A stretch of 64,000 bases of DNA. Source: Novosphingobium kaempferiae (GTDB taxonomy: Bacteria; Pseudomonadota; Alphaproteobacteria; Sphingomonadales; Sphingomonadaceae). Under the pieces are notes generated by a model that was given only the letters and a program-made list of their open reading frames with translations, was not told the origin of the DNA and made no database searches. Shown piece by piece: positions 1 through 8,737 of the stretch. Location: positions 3,038,001 through 3,102,000 of the forward strand of contig NZ_CP089301.1 of the NCBI RefSeq assembly GCF_021227995.1, given 5' to 3'. A program made the translations under genes and the position numbers. Numbering within the stretch: the first letter of the stretch is position 1; each line of letters opens with the position of its first letter.

Positions 1-331
1 CCTCCGCATCGAACAGCGCGAAGCCGTCCGACAGGGATTCGATCGCATCGCGCAGCATCACGCGCGCAGCGGTGGCGGCGGCGTGGGCCGCGCCGAGTTC
101 CGCGTTAGCCGCGTTAAGCCGCTCCAGCGCGACCTCCAGCGCCCCGGTCCGGTCGCGCACCATGGCGTCGAGCGAGATCGCCGTCTCGAACATCGAGAAC
201 GCGCCGCCCTGCATGTCGGTGGACCGTTCCACCCGGTCCATCAGCGCGGCGTTGATCTTCTCCAGCTGCGCGACGCGGCGGCGCAGGCGGGCGGCTTCGT
301 CATCGCGGGCGGGCGGGTCGGTCAGCGCCAT
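1..331 (-). CDS. nahK: NahK-like PAS sensor histidine kinase, N-terminal part (runs off the window)
   Basis: Only the first 110 codons are inside the window. The start is the ATG at 329-331. The translation opens with a charged coiled coil (AARLRRRVAQLEKINAALMD), then RVERSTDMQGGAFSMFE and RDRTGALEVALERLN, and then enters a PAS-like segment with DAIESLSDGFALFDAE. This is the layout at the start of NahK/ErcS'-type PAS histidine kinases. Known members phosphorelay with HptB-like proteins or take part in alcohol-oxidation regulation. The gene lies just downstream of the FIST gene on the same strand, separated by one palindromic repeat, so the two probably form a sensor-kinase pair. The kinase and receiver domains are outside the window, so the family call is firm only for the N-terminus. 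Confidence 0.72.
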   Translation of the reverse strand, partial: MALTDPPARDDEAARLRRRVAQLEKINAALMDRVERSTDMQGGAFSMFETAISLDAMVRDRTGALEVALERLNAANAELGAAHAAATAARVMLRDAIESLSDGFALFDAE

Positions 332-350
332 GACTGGTATCCTCCCTTCT

Positions 351-427
351 TCGTCATTGCGAGCGCAGCGAAGCAATCCACGGTCGGCTCACGACGCTGG
401 ATTGCTTCGCTGCGCTCGCAATGACGA
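351..427. repeat. 77-nt dispersed palindrome, copy 1
   Basis: Perfect 30-nt inverted arms at 351-380 and 398-427 flank a 17-nt loop. The arm carries the gcgCagcg variant, matched by cgctGcgc on the other side. It lies between the FIST and kinase genes, which run in the same direction. The loop is the reverse complement of the loop at 10246-10262 with one difference, so this copy is inverted relative to that one. Confidence 0.9.
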
Positions 428-437
428 ACGGGTGTAG

Positions 438-1619
438 TCATGGCCGTGCAGGCTCCTCCACCGCCCGCCCGATGGCAAGCCCGCTGAAGGTCTGGTTCAT
501 GTGCGCGGCAAGGAACTGCTCGCCATACGTGCTGAACCCCAGCACCTTGTTCTGGACGTAAAGCTCCGACACTTCGCGCAGGATCTGCCGGTCCTCGGCA
601 TCGAGCCGGTTGAGCACGCAGTCGAAACCGATGATGTGGTCGATCGTGCCGACCTTGCGCGATACCGACTGGAACAGGTCGCGCATCCAGGTCACGCGGT
701 CCACCGGCTCGCCGATGGTGAGGACGACCCCGGTGTCGATCGCGCAGTAGAACGTCAGCGATCCGTCCGGGTTGGCGCTCTGCACCGAGCGGACGTGGAA
801 TTGCCCGCCGGTGCGCACCATCGGCGGATGCGCGGCGAAGAAGTGGACGTCCAGCTGCTCTCCCGGACTGCCGGACAGGCGCAGGTATTCCTCGGCGGCG
901 GGGGCGGCGTTGATCTCGTAGACGGTGCGCGTCTCCGGGTCCGCTTCGGTGATGACCATCTTGGCCGGGCCAGGGCGGTAGTGGTTGGCGCAGAAGACGT
1001 GCATCGGGCGGCGGCTGGTCAGCACCGCGATCACCGCCGCATCGGTGTGAAAGCGCCCTTCGTGCAGCACCGCCGTCTCACGGAAGGACAGGCCGTCGCC
1101 GCTGGAGCCGCCTATCAGTTGCACGTCGCCCAGCGCATGCTGCGCGGTCATCGTCAGCAGTTCCTCGCGGTGGGAAAGCCCGTCGAGGAACGACAGCGCC
1201 ACCTGGTGCAGGTCGCCCGCCGCGCCATGGTCCAGCCGCGCGCCCGCCACAAGCTGCCGGATCGCGCCCTGCGCCGCCACCGGATCGAAGTTGTCGAGAT
1301 CCTCGAACCGCAGCGCCGCCATGGAAAAGCTGGCGGCGGGAAAGCCGATCAGCAGCAGGCTGTCGGTGTCGTAGCCCCGGTTGGTCAGTTCGCCCGCGCT
1401 GGTGCAGCCGATCAGCGGCACGCCCGGCAGTTGCGCGGTCAGTGCACGAGCCAGTTCCTCGCGCGGGTAGCGGTGCGAGCAGAACAGCAGCGCACCCGCC
1501 AGCTCCACCGCGCCGACCGCCTCGACCAGTTCCGCGACAGCATCGCCCGGATCCTGCGCGTGCGAGGCGCAGGCCACCAGCGGGCGGTCACCATCGTGAA
1601 GCTGTGCATCCATTCGCAT
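438..1619 (-). CDS. nosP: FIST-domain sensor protein, NosP-like
   Basis: A 393-residue cytosolic protein with a FIST-N domain (IGCTSAGELT at residues 70-79) and a FIST-C domain ending in GFSTYGEQF at about residue 361, followed by AHMNQTFSGLAIG. FIST proteins are sensory. The NosP branch binds haem and nitric oxide and controls an adjacent NahK kinase. The start chosen is the ATG at 1617-1619, preceded by a good ggagaggg ribosome site; a second ATG lies two codons in. The kinase gene follows directly downstream, and DUF779 and aldehyde dehydrogenase genes lie upstream on the same strand. FIST is certain. Haem and nitric oxide binding are inferred from the family and the kinase neighbour; a different ligand is possible. 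Confidence 0.85.
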   Translation of the reverse strand: MRMDAQLHDGDRPLVACASHAQDPGDAVAELVEAVGAVELAGALLFCSHRYPREELARALTAQLPGVPLIGCTSAGELTNRGYDTDSLLLIGFPAASFSMAALRFEDLDNFDPVAAQGAIRQLVAGARLDHGAAGDLHQVALSFLDGLSHREELLTMTAQHALGDVQLIGGSSGDGLSFRETAVLHEGRFHTDAAVIAVLTSRRPMHVFCANHYRPGPAKMVITEADPETRTVYEINAAPAAEEYLRLSGSPGEQLDVHFFAAHPPMVRTGGQFHVRSVQSANPDGSLTFYCAIDTGVVLTIGEPVDRVTWMRDLFQSVSRKVGTIDHIIGFDCVLNRLDAEDRQILREVSELYVQNKVLGFSTYGEQFLAAHMNQTFSGLAIGRAVEEPARP

Positions 1620-1676
1620 GTCCCTCTCCTGCCGGCCGCCTCTCTTCGTGCGGTCCGGGCCCCAAGTCGCGAAAGT

Positions 1677-2114
1677 CTAGGCCGAGTCCCCTCGCTCGCC
1701 AAGCGCGTTAACGGCATCGCCCCGCGGCGGGTCACCCGCCGCTTCGAGCACCGCGTTCTCCTCGTCCGTGAAGATGCGGCTGCGCACGATGAAGCGCACG
1801 CCCTCGGGCGCTTCGAGGCTCATCCCCGCGCCGCGCCCGGGCACCACATCGATGGTGACTTGCGTGTGCCGCCAGTACTCGAACTGCGCCGCGCCGATCC
1901 ACACGCGGGTGCCGCCGACCAGCGTGCCGAGCAGTACATCCTGCCCGCCGACGCGGAACTCCCCCTCGACGAAGCACATCGGCGCGGAGCCGTCGCAGCA
2001 GCCGCCCGACTGGTGGAACATCAGCGGCCCGTGCTTCTCGCGCAGCCGCATGATCCAGCCTTCCGCCTCGGGCGTAGCGAGGATGCGGGGCGGGAGATCG
2101 GGATGCAGGCTCAT
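1677..2114 (-). CDS. DUF779 domain protein
   Basis: A 145-residue protein with the DUF779 core: HQSGGCCDGSAPMC near residue 35, then GTRVWIGAAQFEYWRHTQ and a GRGAGMSLE segment. The clustered cysteines (GCCDG and MC) suggest metal or redox chemistry, but no function is established. DUF779 genes are commonly next to acetaldehyde-type dehydrogenase genes, and here one lies immediately upstream on the same strand. The ATG at 2112-2114 is the only reasonable start. It probably serves the same pathway as the dehydrogenase; that is inference from context. Confidence 0.85.
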   Translation of the reverse strand: MSLHPDLPPRILATPEAEGWIMRLREKHGPLMFHQSGGCCDGSAPMCFVEGEFRVGGQDVLLGTLVGGTRVWIGAAQFEYWRHTQVTIDVVPGRGAGMSLEAPEGVRFIVRSRIFTDEENAVLEAAGDPPRGDAVNALGERGDSA

Positions 2115-2238
2115 GACGCCGAAAAGCGGCGGATGGCGTGAATGCCATCCGCCGTTTCGAGGTAACCGACGCCGTCGTGGTGGCTTGGCGTCGGGTCGAG
2201 AGCTCTCGATATCGCTGCTGTCATGGCGCTGGCCGCTC

Positions 2239-2365
2239 TGGATTGCTTCGCTTCGCTCGCAATGACGAAAGGAAAAGACTGGAACTCCTCACCACGTTCG
2301 TCATTGCGAGGCCCGCAGGGCCGCAGCAATCCCGCGCCATGACGCACCGGAAATGCCTCGCAATG
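2239..2365. repeat. Degenerate copies of the dispersed palindrome
   Basis: A right-arm-like piece at 2239-2267 (attgcttcgcttcgctcgca) is followed by a left-arm-like piece from 2298 (ttcgtcattgcgaggcc) and a short remnant near 2355 (gcctcgcaatgacc). The middle of the second unit has been replaced by cccgcagggccgcag. These look like decayed or rearranged copies. The 267-nt gap between DUF779 and the aldehyde dehydrogenase holds nothing else I recognise. Confidence 0.6.
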
Positions 2366-2381
2366 ACCACGGGTGGCGCCA

Positions 2382-3902
<1,521 letters not shown>

Positions 3903-4083
3903 CCCAAATCTCCGAACCTGACCCCCTTCAGGGTCTCGTCGGTCAGTGTGGGCCGATGGGGGCGGAGCGCCAATAGTACCTTGGGACGATGGAGGAGTTG
4001 GGGGCGGCGCGCAGGGCGCAATCTCTGGATAACCCCCTCCCCCCGCTTGCCTCCGCCCACCCCGCTTTGGCAGGAGCCATGGC

Positions 4084-5574
4084 GTGAGCGCGAACATCGT
4101 CATCGGCACCGCGGAACGCGGCGAGCCGGTAGAGATCGACATCAAGGAACTCTTGGCGACCCGCCTGCTGGTGCAGGGCAATTCCGGGTCCGGCAAGTCG
4201 CACCTGCTGCGCCGCATTCTTGAGGAAAGCGCTTCCATCGTCCAGCAGGTCGTCATCGACCCCGAAGGCGATTTCGTCTCGCTGGCCGAGGAATTCGGCC
4301 ATGTCGTGATTGACGGATCGGCCTACGGAGAGGCGGAGATCGCCCGGCTCGGCGCGCGTATCCGCCAGCACCGCGCATCGGTGGTCCTCGCCCTCGACGA
4401 GCTGGAAATCGACCAGCAGATGAAGTGCGCGGCGCAGTTCCTCAACGCCCTGTTCGATGCCCCGCGCGAGCAGTGGTATCCCGCGCTGGTCGTGGTGGAC
4501 GAGGCGCAGATGTTCGCCCCCGCCGCCGCCGGTGAGGTATCCGAAGAAGCCCGCCGCGTCAGCCTTGCGGCGATGACCAACCTCATGTGCCGTGGGCGCA
4601 AGCGCGGTCTGGCGGGCGTGATCGCCACCCAGCGGCTGGCCAAGCTCGCCAAGAACGTCGCGGCGGAAGCCAGCAACTTCCTGATGGGGCGCACTTTCCT
4701 CGACATCGACATGATCCGCGCCGCCGACCTTCTCGGCATGGAGCGGCGTCAGGCAGAAGCGATCCGCGATCTCGGGCGCGGGCAGTTCCTTGGCCTCGGC
4801 CCCGCCATCGCGCGCCGCCCGGTCTCGGTGAGCGTGGGCACGGTCCAGACCGGCGCGAAGTCGGTCACGCCGGGCCTCGCGCCGCTGCCGACCGCGACCA
4901 CCGACGAACTGCGCGAACTGCTCCACGAGAACCTCCACGTCGAGCCGGAACGCCCCGAATTCCCGCGCCCCGCGCCCCGGGTGACGGACGATGCCGAGAC
5001 GCTCGCGCGCCGCATCGCCGCCAACGAACTGCTCGAACCCACCACCGCGCAGGCGCGGGAGAGGGAGCGCGAGCGGGAGCGCAACGAGCCCGGCGCCGAG
5101 GAAAGCCGCGCGGCGATGATCGAGATCATGAACGCCATGGCCGACGAACCGGACTGCACGTTCCAGTCCGCGACCACGCTGTTCCAGGATTTCACGATCC
5201 GCTGCCGCATGAAGGGCATCTCCGTCCGGGGGCTGGACGCGACGATGTTCCGCCGGGGATTCGCAGCCGCGCTGGCCGGGATCACCGATCCCGACGATCC
5301 GCGGTGGGAGGATCTCATCAATCTTTCCAAGCACGTTCCCGACGATGCGCTGGCGACGTTCTACGTCATCGCCCGGGCCGCGATCGACGGAAAACCGTGC
5401 CCTGACGACATGGATCTTGCCCGGATCTACGGCACCAGCAGCCCGCGCCGGGTGCAGCGCCTGCTCGATTATCTGGAGAAGGACGGGCTGCTCGTCGTGC
5501 GTACCGACTTCTCGGGCAAGCGCTCGGTCGGGCTGCCCGATCTGGGCGTGACAACCGCACCGATAGAGGCGTAA
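4084..5574 (+). CDS. HerA-like ATPase (DUF87/FtsK-HerA superfamily)
   Basis: A 496-residue P-loop ATPase. Walker A is GNSGSGKSH at residues 32-40. A Walker B-like [11 protein letters not shown] and a sensor-like [11 protein letters not shown] follow. The C-terminal 150 residues are helical and end in a winged-helix-like segment ([18 protein letters not shown]). The start is GTG at 4084, seven bases after aggag; the nearby ATG at 4079 reaches a stop after two codons. HerA relatives are DNA translocases, often with a nuclease partner, but none is adjacent here. Two small genes follow with a 13-nt gap and then an overlap, suggesting one transcript. The role is unknown; DNA processing is a family-based inference. 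Confidence 0.8.
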   Translation: MSANIVIGTAERGEPVEIDIKELLATRLLVQGNSGSGKSHLLRRILEESASIVQQVVIDPEGDFVSLAEEFGHVVIDGSAYGEAEIARLGARIRQHRASVVLALDELEIDQQMKCAAQFLNALFDAPREQWYPALVVVDEAQMFAPAAAGEVSEEARRVSLAAMTNLMCRGRKRGLAGVIATQRLAKLAKNVAAEASNFLMGRTFLDIDMIRAADLLGMERRQAEAIRDLGRGQFLGLGPAIARRPVSVSVGTVQTGAKSVTPGLAPLPTATTDELRELLHENLHVEPERPEFPRPAPRVTDDAETLARRIAANELLEPTTAQARERERERERNEPGAEESRAAMIEIMNAMADEPDCTFQSATTLFQDFTIRCRMKGISVRGLDATMFRRGFAAALAGITDPDDPRWEDLINLSKHVPDDALATFYVIARAAIDGKPCPDDMDLARIYGTSSPRRVQRLLDYLEKDGLLVVRTDFSGKRSVGLPDLGVTTAPIEA

Positions 5575-5587
5575 AACCGCCGCCGTC

Positions 5588-5776
5588 ATGGCCGAGATCA
5601 TCAACCTGCGCATGGCCCGCAAGGCCCGCGACCGTGCCGCCGACAAGGCGAAAGCGGCTCAAAACCGTGCGAAACACGGGCTCACCAGGGATGCACTGAA
5701 CGGCACCAAGGCCGAACAGAAGCGCACCGAGCGCACCCTTGACGGCGCCAAGCGCGATACGGACCGGAACGACTGA
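5588..5776 (+). CDS. DUF4169 family small protein
   Basis: A 62-residue, very basic protein (MAEIINLRMARKARDRAADK at the N-terminus, then lysine- and arginine-rich helix). The opening EIINLRxxRKxxxR matches the DUF4169 family of short alphaproteobacterial proteins of unknown function. It starts 13 nt after the HerA-like stop, and its stop overlaps the ATG of the next gene, so it is very likely co-transcribed with both. It has no membrane segment. The high charge suggests nucleic-acid or protein binding, which is inference only. Confidence 0.8.
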   Translation: MAEIINLRMARKARDRAADKAKAAQNRAKHGLTRDALNGTKAEQKRTERTLDGAKRDTDRND

Positions 5777-5979
5777 TGCGCACGACCTACGAAGACGCCA
5801 GCGTGCGCCTCTACCACCTCGACGGGGGTGCCGAGGGCGGCGCGGCGAACACGCTTTTCTACGGCCCCCTCTCCGAAGCCATGCGCATCGCCTCGCTCCA
5901 GAGCGAGGACGTGCAGGACGGCCTGTTCATCGCCACCGACAACGATGTGGTGGCTTACGTGGACTTGCTTGAGGGCTGA
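5776..5979 (+). CDS. Hypothetical 67-residue protein
   Basis: A small acidic protein that I cannot assign. It begins MRTTYEDASVRLYHLDGG and ends with VAYVDLLEG; the composition looks like a compact soluble domain. The ATG shares its first base with the last base of the DUF4169 stop codon (tgAtg), which strongly suggests translational coupling in the HerA-like operon. No cysteines, signal peptide or membrane segment are present. Confidence 0.7.
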   Translation: MRTTYEDASVRLYHLDGGAEGGAANTLFYGPLSEAMRIASLQSEDVQDGLFIATDNDVVAYVDLLEG

Positions 5980-6002
5980 GTTCTGGCCCGAGGGTCTTTG
6001 CC

Positions 6003-6485
6003 TCAGAACTTCGCCTGGAAGCCCGCCGCAAGGTAGTGGTCGCCGACGTTGACCTTGGCGTCGACGAAGGGCGCCAGCGGCATCGCGGCGGTGCCGTATG
6101 CGCGCAGGTCGTTGCCGATGAAGCGCGCGCCGAGGCCGAAGGCGAGCGACATCGGCAGCTTGTACATCGCCTCGACCTTGCCGAAGATCTTGGTCCCGGA
6201 ATCGTCGCACTTGCCGTCGCCGACCTGCTCGTCGTCCGAGCGGCGGAAGCACTGCGAGTTGTCCTCGTAGTAGCCGTCATGGTCGCGCTTGTGGAAGAAC
6301 ACGCCGGCAGCCGGGGTGATCGAGAAGCCGCCGTCCTGGATGATCGGCACGCCGACGGCGAGTTCGCCGCCCCAGCTGCCTTCCGAGCGGGCGACGTTGG
6401 CTTCGGCGGTGACGGTGGCGGCGGTCGCCGGAGTGGCGGCGATGACGCCGAGGGTGGCCGCGAGGGCGGCGAGGCGGATCTTCAT
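6003..6485 (-). CDS. Exported beta-barrel-like outer membrane protein
   Basis: A 160-residue protein with a clear signal peptide (MKIRLAALAATLGVIAATPA, then TAA, cleavage near residue 22). The mature part has alternating hydrophobic residues and glycines typical of beta strands, and it ends in GFQAKF with the C-terminal phenylalanine used in outer membrane barrel assembly. Two cysteines (QCFRR and KCDDS) could form a disulphide in a loop. It is convergent with the small-protein operon (stop at 5979). Small barrels of this sort are usually annotated only as putative outer membrane proteins; the function is unknown. Confidence 0.75.
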   Translation of the reverse strand: MKIRLAALAATLGVIAATPATAATVTAEANVARSEGSWGGELAVGVPIIQDGGFSITPAAGVFFHKRDHDGYYEDNSQCFRRSDDEQVGDGKCDDSGTKIFGKVEAMYKLPMSLAFGLGARFIGNDLRAYGTAAMPLAPFVDAKVNVGDHYLAAGFQAKF

Positions 6486-6615
6486 GGGTGGGGGCTCCCT
6501 GCATCCTTTGGAAACGATGGGAATCGGCTAGATTCCGGGCCTGCGGGGAACAAGAGGGGTGGATTCGCCCTGCCCCGTTAAGGACTCGGCTGGTCGGGTT
6601 TGGGGTGCCCGCCGT

Positions 6616-6692
6616 TCGTCATTGCGAGCGCAGCGAAGCAATCCATGGTCGGCCCGCGCCGGTGGATTGCTTCGCTGCGCTCGCAATGACGA
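6616..6692. repeat. 77-nt dispersed palindrome, copy 2
   Basis: Perfect 30-nt arms at 6616-6645 and 6663-6692 with a 17-nt loop. It carries the gcgCagcg/cgctGcgc variant. It lies between two minus-strand genes. The loop contains ggtcggcccgcgccgg, related to the reverse complement of the loop in the 10.2 kb copy. Confidence 0.9.
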
Positions 6693-6755
6693 ATGGCAGG
6701 GGGTAGCGCCTTGCTTCCGGATCATAAGCATAGCTGGGCTGGCTACGGCCAGCGG

Positions 6756-6774
6756 TCCCGGATCAAGTCCGGGA
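6756..6774. repeat. Short dispersed hairpin, family B
   Basis: The sequence tcccggatcaagtccggga forms a hairpin (tcccgga/tccggga) followed by cgacgg. Related copies lie at 34021-34039 and 55350-55368. All three are just past the 3' end of a gene, here the L,D-transpeptidase on the minus strand, so they may also serve as terminators. Confidence 0.6.
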
Positions 6775-6788
6775 CGACGGCAGCGCCC

Positions 6789-7844
6789 TCACGCCTCGAA
6801 CACCACCACCGTCCCGGAATGCACCATCTGCGCAAGCCGCGCCGCGTCCCAGTTCGTCAGCCGCACGCAGCCGTGGCTTTCGGTGTGGCCGATGTTCTGC
6901 GGCTCGGGCGTGCCGTGGATGCCGTAGTGCTCCTTGGACAGGTCGATCCACACCACGCCGACGGGACCGTTCGGGCCGGGGGCGAGGCGCTTGGCCTTGT
7001 CGTTGGGATTGGCGTCCCAGAACAGGTCCGGGTCGTACTGGTAGTCCGGATTGCGCGAGGTGCCCTTGATCTCCCACTGGCCGAGCGGCAGCGGATCGTG
7101 GCCGCTGCCCGTCGTCACCGGGAACTGCGCGACCAGCTTGTCCTTGCCGTCGTAGACCCGGAGCGTCCCTTCCGACTTGTCGACGACGATGCGCTCCGCC
7201 GTGGGCTGGTCGCCCGCGACGCCGAGGCGCTGGAGCGTGTCCGACCAGCCGCGCTCGTCCCCTTCGATGGTGGCGACGGGGACGTTGGCAATCGCGGGGA
7301 CGCGGATGGTGCGGCCCGCCGCCAGCCGCGTGCCGGGCCCGTTCAGGGCGACGAGCGCATCGGGCGTGGTGTGGAACCGCTCGGCCAGCGCCTCGGTCAT
7401 CGAGCGGTAGCCGAGGTGGTCGAATTCGGCCTGCCCGGAGATCTTCTTCGGCAGCCCCGGCACGAACGGCCCGCGCGCGAAGGCGGCGGGGATCACCACC
7501 TGCCGGGTCGCCGGAACGTTGCGCCCGCCGAACAGTGCCTGCTGCGTCGCCGGGTCGAGCTGCCCGGTCTCGGGCAGGCCGCGCGCCGCCTGGAAGCCGC
7601 CGAGCGCCAGCTTGTAGGACTGCCCCTCGTTCCCGTCGATCACGCCGGGCGAGAAGCCCGCCTGATCGAGCGCGACCTGCGCGCGCATGACGAGGCTGTC
7701 GGCGGACTCGGTCTCGCCGCCGCCGGGGGCATTGGCGAAGGCCAGCGTGTCGACGGTCTTCGCGGGAGCCTTCGCTTCCTCATGCGGGCCGCAGGAGGCC
7801 AGCAGCACGAAGCAGGACAGGCTGAGGGGGACAAGGCGTTTCAA
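6789..7844 (-). CDS. L,D-transpeptidase lipoprotein (YkuD domain)
   Basis: A periplasmic peptidoglycan cross-linking or lipoprotein-anchoring enzyme. The start chosen is TTG at 7842-7844, six bases after an aaggg site. It gives 351 residues and a lipoprotein signal, CFVLLASC with Cys18. An ATG further upstream would bury that signal behind 21 extra residues. A peptidoglycan-binding-like region (FSPGVIDG..LGGFQAARGLP) is followed by a LysM-like AERFHTTPDALVALNG and then the YkuD domain with IHGTPEP and the catalytic SHGCVRL. Single gene; the cyclophilin gene upstream has its own terminator. Confidence 0.88.
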   Translation of the reverse strand: MKRLVPLSLSCFVLLASCGPHEEAKAPAKTVDTLAFANAPGGGETESADSLVMRAQVALDQAGFSPGVIDGNEGQSYKLALGGFQAARGLPETGQLDPATQQALFGGRNVPATRQVVIPAAFARGPFVPGLPKKISGQAEFDHLGYRSMTEALAERFHTTPDALVALNGPGTRLAAGRTIRVPAIANVPVATIEGDERGWSDTLQRLGVAGDQPTAERIVVDKSEGTLRVYDGKDKLVAQFPVTTGSGHDPLPLGQWEIKGTSRNPDYQYDPDLFWDANPNDKAKRLAPGPNGPVGVVWIDLSKEHYGIHGTPEPQNIGHTESHGCVRLTNWDAARLAQMVHSGTVVVFEA

Positions 7845-7911
7845 GCGGCACCCTTCGTTATGGTTCTGTTGCGTTGAAAACGCGCGGAAACCGCGAAAGG
7901 TGCCCAAACGA

Positions 7912-7939
7912 AAAGGGCGGCCCTTGCGAGCCGCCCTTT
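7912..7939 (-). terminator. Intrinsic terminator of the cyclophilin gene
   Basis: A perfect 10-bp stem (aaagggcggc with gccgcccttt) and an 8-nt loop. On the minus strand the stem is followed by a T-rich stretch (ttttcg). It lies 22 nt past the cyclophilin stop. Confidence 0.8.
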
Positions 7940-7961
7940 GCTTGTACCGTTACGGGACTTT

Positions 7962-8432
7962 TCAGCCTTCGCTGACCGTCGCCTTGACGATCTTGCCCGG
8001 CTCGCGCGGCGGCTCGCCCTTGGGCAGCGCGTCGACGAGTTCCATGCCTTCGACGACCTGGCCCCAGACGGTGTACTGCTTGTCGAGGAAGGTCGCGTCG
8101 TCGAACACGATGAAGAACTGGCTGTTCGCCGAGTGCGGCGCGCTGGTGCGGGCCATCGAGCACACGCCGCGGACGTGCGGCTCGGCGTTGAACTCGGCCT
8201 TCAGGTCGGGCTTGGACGAACCGCCCATGCCGGTGCCGTTGGGGCAGCCGCCCTGCGCCATGAAGCCGGGGATCACGCGATGGAACTTCACGCCGTCGTA
8301 GAAGCCTTCGGTGGCCAGTTCCTTGATGCGCTCGACGTGGCCGGGGGCGAGGTCGGGGCGCAGCTTGATCTTGACGTCGCCGCCTTCGCCGTTGCCGGTG
8401 TCGAGCGTGAGGGTGAGGAATTCGTCAGCCAT
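7962..8432 (-). CDS. ppiB: Peptidyl-prolyl cis-trans isomerase, cyclophilin type
   Basis: A cytosolic proline isomerase of 156 residues from the ATG at 8430-8432, which has a ggagacaggca ribosome site. The frame continues upstream, but that extension includes the dispersed palindrome and is not coding. The cyclophilin signature is clear: FHRVIPGFMAQGGCP near residue 50, then MARTSAPHSANSQFFI and VWGQVVEGMELVD. There is no signal peptide, so it is the cytosolic PpiB type. It is divergent from mgtE, with copy 3 of the palindrome in the promoter interval. Confidence 0.95.
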   Translation of the reverse strand: MADEFLTLTLDTGNGEGGDVKIKLRPDLAPGHVERIKELATEGFYDGVKFHRVIPGFMAQGGCPNGTGMGGSSKPDLKAEFNAEPHVRGVCSMARTSAPHSANSQFFIVFDDATFLDKQYTVWGQVVEGMELVDALPKGEPPREPGKIVKATVSEG

Positions 8433-8577
8433 TGCCTGTCTCCATAAGGCCGACGCGTGACCGCGCCGGGAAACTTTGGCGCCCGATATAGGCGATGGTG
8501 CGGCAATGTCACGCGGGGAGCGTAGGCGCGTTCCGGCGCGCCCAGCCACCGGGGACTTCGAACCAGTATGTCCCCCT

Positions 8578-8654
8578 TCGTCATTGCGAGCGTAGCGAAG
8601 CAATCCAGCGTCAAGGCGCTGTGCTGGATTGCTTCGCTACGCTCGCAATGACGA
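8578..8654. repeat. 77-nt dispersed palindrome, copy 3
   Basis: Perfect 30-nt arms at 8578-8607 and 8625-8654 with a 17-nt loop. It has the gcgTagcg/cgctAcgc variant. This is the only clean copy between two divergent genes (ppiB and mgtE), so it sits in a promoter region rather than past a 3' end. Confidence 0.9.
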
Positions 8655-8737
8655 AACTCTTTTTTGATGTTCAAGGCGACAGAGAAACCACGCCGCCCCC
8701 TGTTGCAATTGCGAGATAGCTGCGTAGACCGGCCCGG

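Larger units (their letters stand above)
6486..6788. other. Intergenic region, 303 nt
   Basis: The upstream region of the exported barrel gene and the downstream region of the L,D-transpeptidase, both on the minus strand. It holds one full 77-nt palindrome (6616-6692) and one short cgtcccgg-type hairpin (6756-6774). I see no open frame with coding character; translations across the palindrome give the spurious LRAQRSNP/LRCARNDE pattern. Confidence 0.7.

Noticed and set aside
501..2141. A 546-codon plus-strand frame across the FIST and DUF779 genes
   Set aside because: Arg/Gln/His-rich antisense shadow; both genes on the minus strand have clear domains.
3903..4256. Upstream extension of the aldehyde dehydrogenase frame
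   Set aside because: It overlaps the divergent ATPase start and makes the enzyme 118 residues too long.
4084..5979. HerA-like ATPase as a known defence system (for example HerA with a Sir2 or DUF4297 partner)
   Set aside because: No such partner gene is adjacent; the small neighbours have no nuclease or NADase motif.
6559..6927. Small frames with SLRAQRSNP and LRCARNDE-type translations
   Set aside because: These come from the palindrome itself and recur at every copy.
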